Assembly (NCBI RefSeq): GCF_000787695.1
Contig: NZ_BBPH01000099.1
Location: forward strand, 1-36,290
DNA length: 36,290 nt
From: Paracoccus sp. PAMC 22219
GTDB lineage: Bacteria; Pseudomonadota; Alphaproteobacteria; Rhodobacterales; Rhodobacteraceae
Direction of reading: 5' to 3'
How positions within the stretch are numbered: the first letter of the stretch is position 1; each line of letters opens with the position of its first letter. Under the pieces are notes generated by a model. The model was not told where the DNA came from and made no database searches. It saw only the letters and a list, made by a program, of their open reading frames with translations. The position numbers were made by a program, and so were the translations under genes. Shown here piece by piece: positions 1 to 6,917 of the stretch.

Positions 1-696
1 TTCTACTTGGTTGCAACATAGCCGCCCTGCACGGTGGTTCTATTCTCGTGTGCGATTACCCATGCTTTGCAGATTTTCCGGTTTGAGCGGCTCTCCCGAG
101 CATCACATCCTACAGTCTTCCAGCGCCGCGCTATCGCGGGTATCCCTTAGCGCGAGATCATCTGGACAGAGATCGTCGTCCAGCTCATCCAGTACTTTTT
201 GACAACTCATCAGATGATGCGGCATAGCCCGGAGGCGCTAAAGGTGCCCGTATACGAGCACATTAGCACCCGACATCACGTGGTTGGCAGCCGCGAGAGA
301 CAGGTTAAGCGTTTTTGAGTTGATTACCTCGCCCAAAGTGTAGCTATTCTGCTGAAGCCCACTTCAGTACGTTAACAGATCATTAGGCGAATGAGGCATG
401 GCTCGCATGTCCCCTCGCCCGTGAGTCAGGCGCTGGCCTGCTATCAATTCGAGCGTCGGCGCAATGGAGAAGCGCGCCAGGCGGGCAAGACAAGAACCCT
501 TGTCTTTCCAGAACGCAGTTTGATCCCGATCCGCCATAGGGTCATGGATCAACAGCCCTTCGGTCAACGCGAGGTCAACCGTCTGCGCCAGCGGCTGGGT
601 CGCCAAAGGATTCCAAGCCTTATTCCCACCAAATCAGTGCAGGTTCCGATTGCCGGGTTCATCCGCCTGCACAGGCTAGGCTAAATTAATGCCGGT
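1..696. other. Gene-poor, possibly decayed region
   Basis: I see no convincing intact gene here, and the composition is visibly less GC-rich than the rest of the window. On the minus strand a frame from about 636 down to 364 reads like a protein remnant (for example LLIHDPMADRDQTAFWKDKG). It is preceded by an in-frame TGA and has no good ribosome binding site. A second minus-strand frame at 103-225 could encode 40 acidic residues with three Cys. Neither matches a family I can name. A decayed mobile or accessory gene is possible, but I see no terminal inverted repeats and no transposase motif. Confidence 0.4.
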
Positions 697-810
697 GTGG
701 AATTTTGTGGAGAGTTTGCACAGTTCCACATCGCTTTAGTGCCATATCCGGAACTTGGGGGCCTTGGTTTGCGTCTGTTTGACAGGATCAGACATCAAAG
801 GATTTTTACC

Positions 811-978
811 ATGAAATATGTGACCTTGGGACTGTGCGGCGCAATGCTGGCGCTTTCGGCTTGCGGCACGACCGTCGGTGAGCGCGCGGCGACGGGCGGT
901 CTGGGCGGCGCTGCCGTTGCGGGTCCTGCCGGCGCGGTTGTCGGTGGAACCGTCGGCGCTGTCAGCGCGACCCAATAA
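811..978 (+). CDS. Small glycine-zipper lipoprotein, 55 aa
   Basis: This is a predicted outer-membrane or periplasmic lipoprotein of unknown role. The ATG at 811 opens a short signal peptide (MKYVTLGLCGAMLALSAC) ending in a clear lipobox LSAC, with Cys18 as the lipidated residue. The rest is a Gly/Ala-rich segment with GxxxG-like spacing, as in glycine-zipper and entericidin-type small lipoproteins. The upstream base run is A/T-rich and the SD is weak (aaagga about 9 bases before ATG). The frame is open further upstream, but only this start gives a signal peptide. A hairpin without a T tract follows at 999-1031. The lipoprotein call is firm; the function is not known. Confidence 0.75.
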   Translation: MKYVTLGLCGAMLALSACGTTVGERAATGGLGGAAVAGPAGAVVGGTVGAVSATQ

Positions 979-998
979 TCTTTTCACCACGTCTGCAG

Positions 999-1031
999 GA
1001 ACGGCCGCGCCCCCACGGGGTGCGGCCGTTC
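999..1031 (+). terminator. Strong hairpin after small lipoprotein gene
   Basis: A 10-bp perfect stem (gaacggccgc / gcggccgttc) encloses a second C-run/G-run pairing. It sits 20 bases after the stop of the lipoprotein gene and 68 bases before bolA. There is no T tract, so it may be a transcript-stabilising hairpin or a weak terminator rather than a classical intrinsic terminator. Confidence 0.45.
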
Positions 1032-1098
1032 TCGTGCCGGCCTTGCAGCCCCTGCTGGCATCCCCTACATCTGTTGGGACAAAGACAAGGATCCGCCC

Positions 1099-1341
1099 AT
1101 GGCCATGGAAGCGCATGATATCGAGGCCCTTCTGCGGGTCTCTTTCCCCAAGGCAAAGATCACGATCACCGATCTGGCCGGTGACGGAAATCACTATGCC
1201 GCCGAAGTTATCGACGAGAGCTTTCGCGGCCTGAACCGCGTGCAGCAGCAGCGCGCCGTCTATGCCGCCCTGCAGGGCAAGATGGACGGCCCTGCCGGAG
1301 AGTTGCACGCTCTGGCCCTCACCACCAAGGCGCCCGACTGA
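1099..1341 (+). CDS. bolA: BolA family protein (BolA/IbaG-like)
   Basis: This 80-residue cytosolic protein of the BolA family partners with a CGFS monothiol glutaredoxin through a bridging [2Fe-2S] cluster in iron-sulfur and iron homeostasis. It has the family order: an N-terminal amphipathic helix ([14 protein letters not shown]), a strand [18 protein letters not shown], the conserved [17 protein letters not shown] helix-turn-helix-like region around residues 43-59, and a short C-terminal LHALALTT strand. The length is typical of the short IbaG/YrbA-like group. It starts at the first ATG; a second ATG lies two codons later. The GrxD gene begins 32 bases downstream on the same strand, which matches the known physical partnership of the two families. 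Confidence 0.93.
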   Translation: MAMEAHDIEALLRVSFPKAKITITDLAGDGNHYAAEVIDESFRGLNRVQQQRAVYAALQGKMDGPAGELHALALTTKAPD

Positions 1342-1373
1342 CGCGCCCCCTGCCCCAAACAAGGATTGCCGAA

Positions 1374-1736
1374 ATGAGCGACGCGACGACTCGCATCCAG
1401 GACCTGATCGACCGCAACGACGTGGTCTTGTTCATGAAAGGCACCCCCGAGATGCCGCAATGCGGATTCTCCAGCAGGGTTGCGGGTGTCCTGAATTACA
1501 TGGGCGTACCCTATGAGGGCGTGAACGTGCTGTCTGATGCCGACATCCGCCAAGGCATCAAGGACTTTTCGGACTGGCCGACGATCCCGCAGCTTTACGT
1601 CAAGGGAGAGTTCGTCGGTGGATGCGACATCATCACCGAGATGACCCTGTCCGGCGAACTGGACCAGTTGCTGGACAAGAAGGGCGTCGCGTTCGACAAG
1701 GATGCAGCAGAGAAGATCCGCGAAGCAAATGCCTGA
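1374..1736 (+). CDS. grxD: Monothiol glutaredoxin GrxD (CGFS type)
   Basis: This 120-residue cytosolic glutaredoxin of the Grx4/Grx5 type binds and transfers [2Fe-2S] clusters rather than acting mainly as a disulfide reductase. The active-site motif CGFS is at residues 30-33, within [12 protein letters not shown]. The glutathione-binding elements [19 protein letters not shown] follow from about residue 69. It is full length for the family. It lies 32 bases behind bolA and is probably cotranscribed with it. A perfect rho-independent terminator at 1745-1772 ends the unit. Both gene identity and pairing are clear. Confidence 0.97.
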   Translation: MSDATTRIQDLIDRNDVVLFMKGTPEMPQCGFSSRVAGVLNYMGVPYEGVNVLSDADIRQGIKDFSDWPTIPQLYVKGEFVGGCDIITEMTLSGELDQLLDKKGVAFDKDAAEKIREANA

Positions 1737-1744
1737 TATCCAAT

Positions 1745-1772
1745 AAAAAAGGGCGCCGAAGCGCCCTTTTTT
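1745..1772. terminator. Bidirectional rho-independent terminator
   Basis: A perfect 12-bp inverted repeat, aaaaaagggcgc with loop cgaa and gcgccctttttt, gives a GC stem flanked by A and T tracts. It therefore works on both strands. It lies between the convergent ends of grxD (1736) and the membrane protein gene whose stop codon begins at 1775. Confidence 0.95.
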
Positions 1773-2435
1773 CTACATCATGTCGTCGGGATCGTAGTCC
1801 AGATCATCATGTCCGCGCCGTTCCTGCATCGCGGCAGCCAAGGTCACGCCGACTGCAAAGGCGCCGACCAACTTGGCCATCGTTCCCGCGTTGCTGTCGG
1901 ACGCCTGACGCAACTGATCTGTACCGCTATGCAGCTTGTGCTTGGCAGCAGTCACATTGCTTGACGTCAGTCCGACGGCCTTCGCCGTGTTGCGGACCGT
2001 GCCGAAAAGTTTCTCCTCGGCATCGGACGCCAGCTTCGTCGCGCGCGTTCCAGCCTGGTCCATCAGCGAACTCGCCTTGGATTCGGCAAACTCGACCATG
2101 CGGGTCGCTTCGGACCGCGCACGACCAACGGCCGCTTCCGTTGCCAGCGATACACGCGCCTCGACCTCGCGCTTCAGATCGTCCGTCGTGGGCATCTGAT
2201 GTTTGCGCTTGGAAGAAACGGCCAGAAGGATGATCATCAAGACGATCAGACCACCGCCGATCGTCAGCGACGCCAAGGCAGAGCCCCAGCCCAGTTCGGT
2301 CGCCAGCCATGACCACAGGGCGGCGGTCAGAAAGCCCCCCGCCACCAGACCAACCACTCCGGCGACGGCCTTTAGGGCCGTGCGCCGTACCGTGTCGCCG
2401 ACAGCTTCTTGAACGCGTCGGGCGAAATCGAACAT
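1773..2435 (-). CDS. Phage-holin-like/DUF membrane protein, 220 aa
   Basis: This is an integral membrane protein of unknown function. Two adjacent hydrophobic segments lie at about residues 22-46 (LKAVAGVVGLVAGGFLTAALWSW) and 52-74 (LASLTIGGGLIVLMIILLAV), followed by a basic turn SSKRKH. This is the layout of the putative superfamily III holin and YqjE-like membrane proteins. Residues 80-180 are a charged, Ala-rich, probably coiled-coil region. A third hydrophobic stretch (AKLVGAFAVGVTLAAAM) comes near the end, then an acidic tail. It follows the YqjD-like gene by 10 bases, paralleling the yqjD-yqjE order of enterobacteria. There is no phage context, so lysis is unlikely. Confidence 0.7.
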   Translation of the reverse strand: MFDFARRVQEAVGDTVRRTALKAVAGVVGLVAGGFLTAALWSWLATELGWGSALASLTIGGGLIVLMIILLAVSSKRKHQMPTTDDLKREVEARVSLATEAAVGRARSEATRMVEFAESKASSLMDQAGTRATKLASDAEEKLFGTVRNTAKAVGLTSSNVTAAKHKLHSGTDQLRQASDSNAGTMAKLVGAFAVGVTLAAAMQERRGHDDLDYDPDDMM

Positions 2436-2445
2436 ATGCCCGACC

Positions 2446-2877
2446 TCAGCGACGCGAGATCAGCAGGCCGACAAGGAAGCCGACGCCAGCCGCGATGCCC
2501 AGAGCCTGGGCCGGGTTGCGGCGGACCATCTCGGACACTTCGTCGTAACGCTCTTCGGCATAGTGTGCGACTTCGGTGGCTTTCTGCTGGCCGGCTTCGT
2601 ACAGGCGCTCTGCCTCATAGCGTGCCTTGTCAGCGTATTCCTGGCCGGTTTCCTTGGCGCGCTCGGCATAGTAGCGGCCGGTTTCGACAGCATCATCGGC
2701 CAGCGCGGCACCGCGGTCCTTCAGGCGTGCGGCACCAGAATTGTCTGCCAGATCGCGCGCGGTGTCACGGACGTCATCTGCAATCTTGCGGGCGCCATCC
2801 TTGATGTCGCTCTGTGCTTCGTTCGCTGCCGAACGGGCGTCACGCTTGATGTCGTCTGCGGTGGGGTTCTGTGCCAT
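2446..2877 (-). CDS. DUF883 family (YqjD/ElaB-like) protein
   Basis: This 143-residue protein has a long, highly charged, Ala-rich helical region (residues 5-115) built of repeats such as DGARKIADDVRDTARDLADN and YYAERAKETGQEYADKARYE. The C-terminal membrane anchor is RNPAQALGIAAGVGFLVGLLISRR. This is the DUF883 pattern. Enterobacterial YqjD, ElaB and YgaM are inner-membrane, ribosome-associated, stationary-phase proteins; whether this one binds ribosomes is inference. An AAGGACC ribosome site lies just upstream of the ATG. The following membrane protein gene starts 10 bases after its stop, so the two form one operon read toward the terminator at 1745-1772. Confidence 0.85.
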   Translation of the reverse strand: MAQNPTADDIKRDARSAANEAQSDIKDGARKIADDVRDTARDLADNSGAARLKDRGAALADDAVETGRYYAERAKETGQEYADKARYEAERLYEAGQQKATEVAHYAEERYDEVSEMVRRNPAQALGIAAGVGFLVGLLISRR

Positions 2878-2989
2878 GGTAAGGTCCTTTCATCGGTGTC
2901 TTGTCACCTTCGATGGACAAACCGTCACAGGGTCTGGATTGTTCCCGCACCGCAGCAAAATCTTTGCGGACAAGGAATGCGAAAGGGCG

Positions 2990-3073
2990 TGGTAGGGGCG
3001 GCCGGACTCGAACCGGCACTCATTGCTGAAACGGATTTTGAATCCGTCGCGTCTACCATTCCGCCACGCCCCC
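2990..3073 (-). tRNA. tRNA-Leu (anticodon CAA)
   Basis: On the minus strand the RNA begins GGGGGCGTGGCGGAATGG and ends CGCCCCTACCA, with the CCA encoded. The 7-bp acceptor stem pairs fully except for a G-T first pair. The anticodon stem ACGGA/TCCGT carries the loop TTCAAAA (3036-3042 complement), so the anticodon is CAA, reading UUG. A variable arm and the T-arm GCCGGTTCGAGTCCGGC are present. The 84-base length fits a class II leucine tRNA. UUG is a minor leucine codon in such a GC-rich genome. Confidence 0.95.
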
Positions 3074-3183
3074 GGACTGGTCCAGGCGCCCTTTCGGCGG
3101 CGGTCCCTGCGGACCGATGGGCTTGGCGTAAATCCAGCCGCGCCGATTTGCAAGAGGCGGCGTGCGCCCCCTGCAACGTCGTT

Positions 3184-4140
3184 TCAGGCGCGGCCCAGCT
3201 TGACCAGTCGCGCGTCGCGCAATTGCGCGAAATCATCGCCCGCATGATAAGACGACCGCGTCAGCGGCGTGGCCGACACCATCAGGAAACCTTTGCCATA
3301 GGCCGCCTTCTCATAGCCCGCGAATTCCTCGGGGGTGACAAAGCGGTCGACGCGATGGTGCTTGGGGCTGGGCTGCAGATACTGGCCGATGGTGATGAAA
3401 TCGATGTCGGCCGCGCGCATGTCGTCCATGACCTGCAGCACGCTTTGACGGTCCTCTCCCAGTCCGACCATGATGCCGGATTTGGTGAACATCGTCGGAT
3501 CCAGCTCCTTGACCCGCTGCAACAGGCGCAGCGAGTGGAAATAGCGAGCGCCGGGGCGAACCTCCGGGTACAGGCCCGGCACGGTTTCCAGGTTGTGGTT
3601 GAACACGTCGGGACGCGCCTCGACCACGGTCTCCAATGCGCCGGGCTTCGACTTCAGGAAATCGGGCACCAGAACCTCGATGGTCGAGGTCGGAGAGCGG
3701 TGGCGGATCGCCCGGATGGTCTGGGCGAAGTGGTCGGCCCCGCCATCATCCAGATCGTCGCGGTCGACGCTGGTGACGACGACGTGGTTCAGGCCCAGCT
3801 TTTGCACCGCATGCGCGACGCGGCCGGGTTCGAACGTGTCCAGCGCCTGCGGCTTGCCGGTGGCGACGTTGCAGAAGGTGCAGCCGCGGGTGCAGATCTC
3901 GCCCATGATCATCATGGTGGCGTGGCCCTGGCTCCAGCATTCGCCGACATTGGGACAGCCTGCTTCCTCGCAGACGGTCGACAGGCGATGTTCGCGCAGC
4001 AGGTCGCGCGTCGCCTTGTAGCCCGCCGAGGTGGGCGCCTTGACGCGAATCCAGTCCGGCTTCTTGGGCTGGGCCTGATCGGGTCGGTGCGCCTTTTCCG
4101 GGTGGCGCTGATCCGGGATCCTGAGGTCGCGCAAGGTCAT
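3184..4140 (-). CDS. lipA: Lipoyl synthase LipA
   Basis: LipA is a cytosolic radical-SAM enzyme. It inserts two sulfurs at C6 and C8 of octanoyl groups on lipoyl domains (pyruvate and 2-oxoglutarate dehydrogenase complexes, glycine cleavage). The auxiliary cluster cysteines C57, C62 and C68 lie in [12 protein letters not shown]. The radical-SAM cysteines C83, C87 and C90 lie in CTRGCTFC. The conserved C-terminal RSSYHAGD follows near residue 295. The frame is open 26 codons further upstream, but I chose the ATG at 4140 because AAAGGA lies just before it and the N-terminus MTLRDLRIP is family-like. At 318 residues it is of normal length. No lipB lies next to it. Confidence 0.97.
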   Translation of the reverse strand: MTLRDLRIPDQRHPEKAHRPDQAQPKKPDWIRVKAPTSAGYKATRDLLREHRLSTVCEEAGCPNVGECWSQGHATMMIMGEICTRGCTFCNVATGKPQALDTFEPGRVAHAVQKLGLNHVVVTSVDRDDLDDGGADHFAQTIRAIRHRSPTSTIEVLVPDFLKSKPGALETVVEARPDVFNHNLETVPGLYPEVRPGARYFHSLRLLQRVKELDPTMFTKSGIMVGLGEDRQSVLQVMDDMRAADIDFITIGQYLQPSPKHHRVDRFVTPEEFAGYEKAAYGKGFLMVSATPLTRSSYHAGDDFAQLRDARLVKLGRA

Positions 4141-4233
4141 GGTCCTTTCGGTCGCGGTTCGTGCAGAAATAGGGGCTTTGCAACGATTTGGCAACGCATC
4201 CCCTGCCCTTGCGTCCACATGGCTGCCTTGCGG

Positions 4234-5142
4234 TCAGCCCGCATCCAGCAATGGGCGTGCGGCGGCGGTCAGCAGGCGCGCCAGATCGTCGAACCAGCCC
4301 TGCCCCGGTGTCGACGCACGGCGCATCAGCACGACCTGTCGCGCGGGTTGCGGGTCGGGAAAGCGGACGGCGGTCAGGCCGGGGGCCGCGGCCAGCTCCT
4401 GCCGGCGGGCGATTTCGGGCAGGAACGTCAGGCCCATGCCCTGTGCGGCCAGCCGGCACAGGGTCGACAGCGACGCGGCCCCCAGGTCCAGCCGTGCCGC
4501 GCGGCGGTTCAGCCCGCAGACCTCCAGCGCCTGGTCCCCCAGGCAATGCCCTTCGTCCAGAAGCAGCAGCTGACCGGGGTCAAGCGCGTCGGGCGACAGC
4601 GGACGGCTGCGCAGATCGGCGATGCGCGCCGCGCTGCCCGCCAGCAGAAACCGGTCGGTGAACAGCGGCACCGCCTGCAGCCCCGGACCTTCGGGTGGGC
4701 TGGCCACCACGATGGCATCCAGGCGCCCCGCCTGCAGTTCGTCCAGCAGGCGATCGGTCTGCGCCTCGCGCAGGTGCAGGTCGCGGCCGATGTCGCGGGC
4801 GCGCAGGATGGGCAGCGCCTCGGGCAGCAGATAGGGCGCGACGGTGGGGATCATGCCCAGCATCAACCGACCGCCCTGCCCCGGCTGGCGCAGATCCTGT
4901 TCCAGATCGGTCATCGCGGCCATGACCCGTTGGGCGTGGTCCTGCAACGCGCGGCCCTGCGGGGTCAGGACCACGCCCTGCGGTGTGCGTTCGACCAGCC
5001 GGGCGCCGACCTCCTCCTCCAGCGCGCGGATCTGCATGGAAAGCGCGGGTTGGGTGACGTTGATCGATTCGGCAGCGCGCGTGAAATGCGTGTGCTGCGC
5101 CAGGGACAGGAAATAACGCAGCTGGCGCAGGGTGATGTTCAT
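4234..5142 (-). CDS. oxyR: Hydrogen peroxide sensor OxyR (LysR family)
   Basis: OxyR is a redox-sensing transcriptional regulator of peroxide defence. The LysR-type winged HTH is at residues 1-60 (TLRQLRYFLSLAQHTHF, AAESINVTQPALSMQIRALE). The substrate-like effector domain contains DEGHCLGDQALEVC. It places Cys200 and Cys209 with the same spacing as the redox pair Cys199-Cys208 of E. coli OxyR, which separates it from ordinary LysR proteins. The frame is open for nearly 190 more codons upstream, but only the ATG at 5142 gives the canonical LysR start. Length is 302 residues. No catalase or peroxidase gene is adjacent. It lies 93 bases downstream of the DUF6456 gene stop on the same strand direction. 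Confidence 0.93.
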   Translation of the reverse strand: MNITLRQLRYFLSLAQHTHFTRAAESINVTQPALSMQIRALEEEVGARLVERTPQGVVLTPQGRALQDHAQRVMAAMTDLEQDLRQPGQGGRLMLGMIPTVAPYLLPEALPILRARDIGRDLHLREAQTDRLLDELQAGRLDAIVVASPPEGPGLQAVPLFTDRFLLAGSAARIADLRSRPLSPDALDPGQLLLLDEGHCLGDQALEVCGLNRRAARLDLGAASLSTLCRLAAQGMGLTFLPEIARRQELAAAPGLTAVRFPDPQPARQVVLMRRASTPGQGWFDDLARLLTAAARPLLDAG

Positions 5143-5216
5143 AAGGGGGCCTGATCGGGGATGCGCGGTCTGTGTCCGCCATCTTATCGATCGGCCCCCT
5201 TGGGCGGCAATGGCCT

Positions 5217-6362
5217 TCAGCCGATCAGGCGCGATCCCTTGCCATAGGTCTCGGCATAGTGGCGTTCCAGCCGCATCAGGGCCAGCCGCAGCACGATCTT
5301 GCCGGACCGCGCGGACCAGCCAAGGCGGCGCTCCGTCATCTCGATCCCCTCCAGAAAGCAGCACACCCGCAGCACGATGTCGCCCATGCCCGGCCCCAGG
5401 TCGCGCAGCGCGACGGCCACCCGGTCGCGGGCCGATTCCGATCCGCCACGATAACCACCGCCACCGCGCGACACGTCGATCCCCGAGGTCATGAAGCCAT
5501 CCCAGTTCTGCGTCACCCGCGGGCCCATCTGCGCCAGTTCGAAATCCTCGCGCAGGCGTTCGCCCGCCGTGACCATGCCCGGCGTCAGGAACGCCTGCCC
5601 ATCGTGGTCGCGCCGACGCGCCAGCACCAGCAGCGGGCTTTCGGCGATGTTCACCCGGGTCTGACGGCGGCGGCCATCCTCCGGATCCTCGATCACGCGA
5701 TCCTCCCACACCCGGTGGCGGTCGCCGTGATCAAAGGCTGTTTGGGCCTCGGCCATGCCGTGGGCGGGCTGGGCGTCCTCATGGACCGGCTGCGCGTCGG
5801 CAAAGGATGACGGTCCCGGAACCGCACTGCGCTGGCGCGGAGACCGCAGCATCTGGCGCAGCGCCTCGCGCCCCGCCGGCGCGATCACGTAACGCAGGAT
5901 GCGCCCGCCGCCGCGGGTCTGCACCACCCACCCCTTCAGCGCCATCATCTCTGCCAGGGCGCGTTCCAGAACGGCTGTACGGATGTCATCGCGGGTGACG
6001 ATCGCCTTATCCATGCCGGGGGCCGAGGCCATGCACGCGCCGGGTTCCGCCAGCCGGCGCAGCACGCGCAGCGCCTGGCGTTCGTCGGGTGCCGCGGCCC
6101 CCTGCGGACGCGGCGCCAGCGCCGCATCCACCAGCGGATCGTCGCGACGCGCCTCGAAACGGCGGATGCGGCGCAGGATGGTCGAGGCATGGACCCCGGC
6201 CTCGCGGGCCAGGGCACGGATCGTCACCCCCTGGTCGACGTGGCGCAGGTACAGGCGCGCATCTTCGGTCATGTCGTCTTGCGCGCAGGTCTGCCCTTGC
6301 ACCTGCGCACGGTGCTCCGCGATGCCCGTGTGGATTGCGAAATCACCGGTCAATATGGTCAT
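5217..6362 (-). CDS. HTH protein with C-terminal DUF6456 domain
   Basis: This is a predicted DNA-binding protein of about 381 residues. An HTH-like segment (VTIRALAREAGVHASTILRR) lies near residues 47-66. A second winged-helix-like stretch (TAVLERALAEMMALKGWVVQ, then GGRILRYVIAPAGREALRQML) lies near 130-170. The middle is low in structure. The C-terminal part from about residue 240 (ESPLLVLARRRDHDGQAFL, ARDRVAVALRDLGPGMGDIV, then CCFLEGIEMTERRLGW and KIVLRLALMRLERHY) fits DUF6456 as I know it from alphaproteobacteria. The start at 6362 has an AAGGGA site; an ATG at 6272 is an alternative. It is transcribed divergently from the DUF6477 gene. The function is unknown. Confidence 0.8.
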   Translation of the reverse strand: MTILTGDFAIHTGIAEHRAQVQGQTCAQDDMTEDARLYLRHVDQGVTIRALAREAGVHASTILRRIRRFEARRDDPLVDAALAPRPQGAAAPDERQALRVLRRLAEPGACMASAPGMDKAIVTRDDIRTAVLERALAEMMALKGWVVQTRGGGRILRYVIAPAGREALRQMLRSPRQRSAVPGPSSFADAQPVHEDAQPAHGMAEAQTAFDHGDRHRVWEDRVIEDPEDGRRRQTRVNIAESPLLVLARRRDHDGQAFLTPGMVTAGERLREDFELAQMGPRVTQNWDGFMTSGIDVSRGGGGYRGGSESARDRVAVALRDLGPGMGDIVLRVCCFLEGIEMTERRLGWSARSGKIVLRLALMRLERHYAETYGKGSRLIG

Positions 6363-6482
6363 GTCAGGTCCCTTGTCGTCCTCGGGCAGCCCGGCAGCAG
6401 ACTACCCTGGGTTGAATTCTGTCCCTGTGGTTAACAGGGTGTTTCTGCACATAGCCGCAACATTCCCTAACAATTCCTAAAG

Positions 6483-6518
6483 AAGCCTTGCCCCACCGCG
6501 CGCTGCGGCAGGGCTTTT
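6483..6518. terminator. Terminator-like hairpin in the 6363-6578 gap
   Basis: AAGCCTTGCC (6483-6492) pairs with GGCAGGGCTT (6507-6516) through one T-G wobble, then TT. The other strand also has a T-rich flank. It could end a short plus-strand transcript, act as a leader hairpin for the DUF6477 gene, or end the minus-strand HerA-like transcript after it crosses the DUF6477 gene. The sequence does not decide between these. Confidence 0.45.
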
Positions 6519-6578
6519 GGCAACACAGCTCAAGGTTGTGTGAAGGTGACCACGTGGCAAACGCAAAGGATCAGCCCC

Positions 6579-6914
6579 ATGACCGCAGTCTCGAACGTGA
6601 TCGTCTTTCGCCCCCGTCCCACGAATCAGGGCCTGCGCCGTCCCGGAACGCTGATCCGGGCCGCCCGCGAAGGTCAGAAGACCTGGAAGCGCGATCGCGA
6701 CCTTCCCCGCCTGCTGCGCAGCGACCGCAGCCCCGCGCCGGGGGCCGTCCTGTCCCGTCTGCGGGCAGAGGAGCAGATCCAGAACGACCTGCGCGTGACC
6801 CAGGCCGCCGAATACGACCTGCGCCGCCACGTCCTGCTGGTCATCGCCATCCTGGCGGAGATGCGCGCCGCGATCGACGCGGCGCCGATGCCGGTCACGG
6901 CCATCGCCCTGTAA
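6579..6914 (+). CDS. DUF6477 family protein
   Basis: This 111-residue cytosolic protein resembles the DUF6477 family that I know from Rhodobacterales. The recognisable parts are LRRPGTLIRAAREGQKTW followed by KRDRDLPRLL (about residues 18-46). A C-terminal helical region (AAEYDLRRHVLLVIAILAEMRAA) corresponds to the family's conserved helix. An earlier in-frame ATG at 6540 exists, but the ATG at 6579 has AAAGGA ten bases upstream and gives the expected N-terminus. Its stop lies only 3 bases from the convergent stop of the HerA-like gene, with no terminator between. The function is unknown. Confidence 0.8.
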   Translation: MTAVSNVIVFRPRPTNQGLRRPGTLIRAAREGQKTWKRDRDLPRLLRSDRSPAPGAVLSRLRAEEQIQNDLRVTQAAEYDLRRHVLLVIAILAEMRAAIDAAPMPVTAIAL

Positions 6915-6917
6915 GGA

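Noticed and set aside
11..202. A 63-residue plus-strand open frame
   Set aside because: It has a Ser/Arg-rich low-complexity translation, no ribosome site and no family resemblance.
1773..2435. A phage holin and hence a prophage remnant
   Set aside because: The holin-like label comes from a membrane topology shared with YqjE-type proteins. It pairs with a DUF883 gene and no endolysin or phage gene is nearby.
2563..5154. An 863-codon open frame on the plus strand
   Set aside because: It runs antisense through the DUF883 gene, tRNA-Leu, lipA and oxyR and has no recognisable domain. The coding signal belongs to the minus-strand genes.
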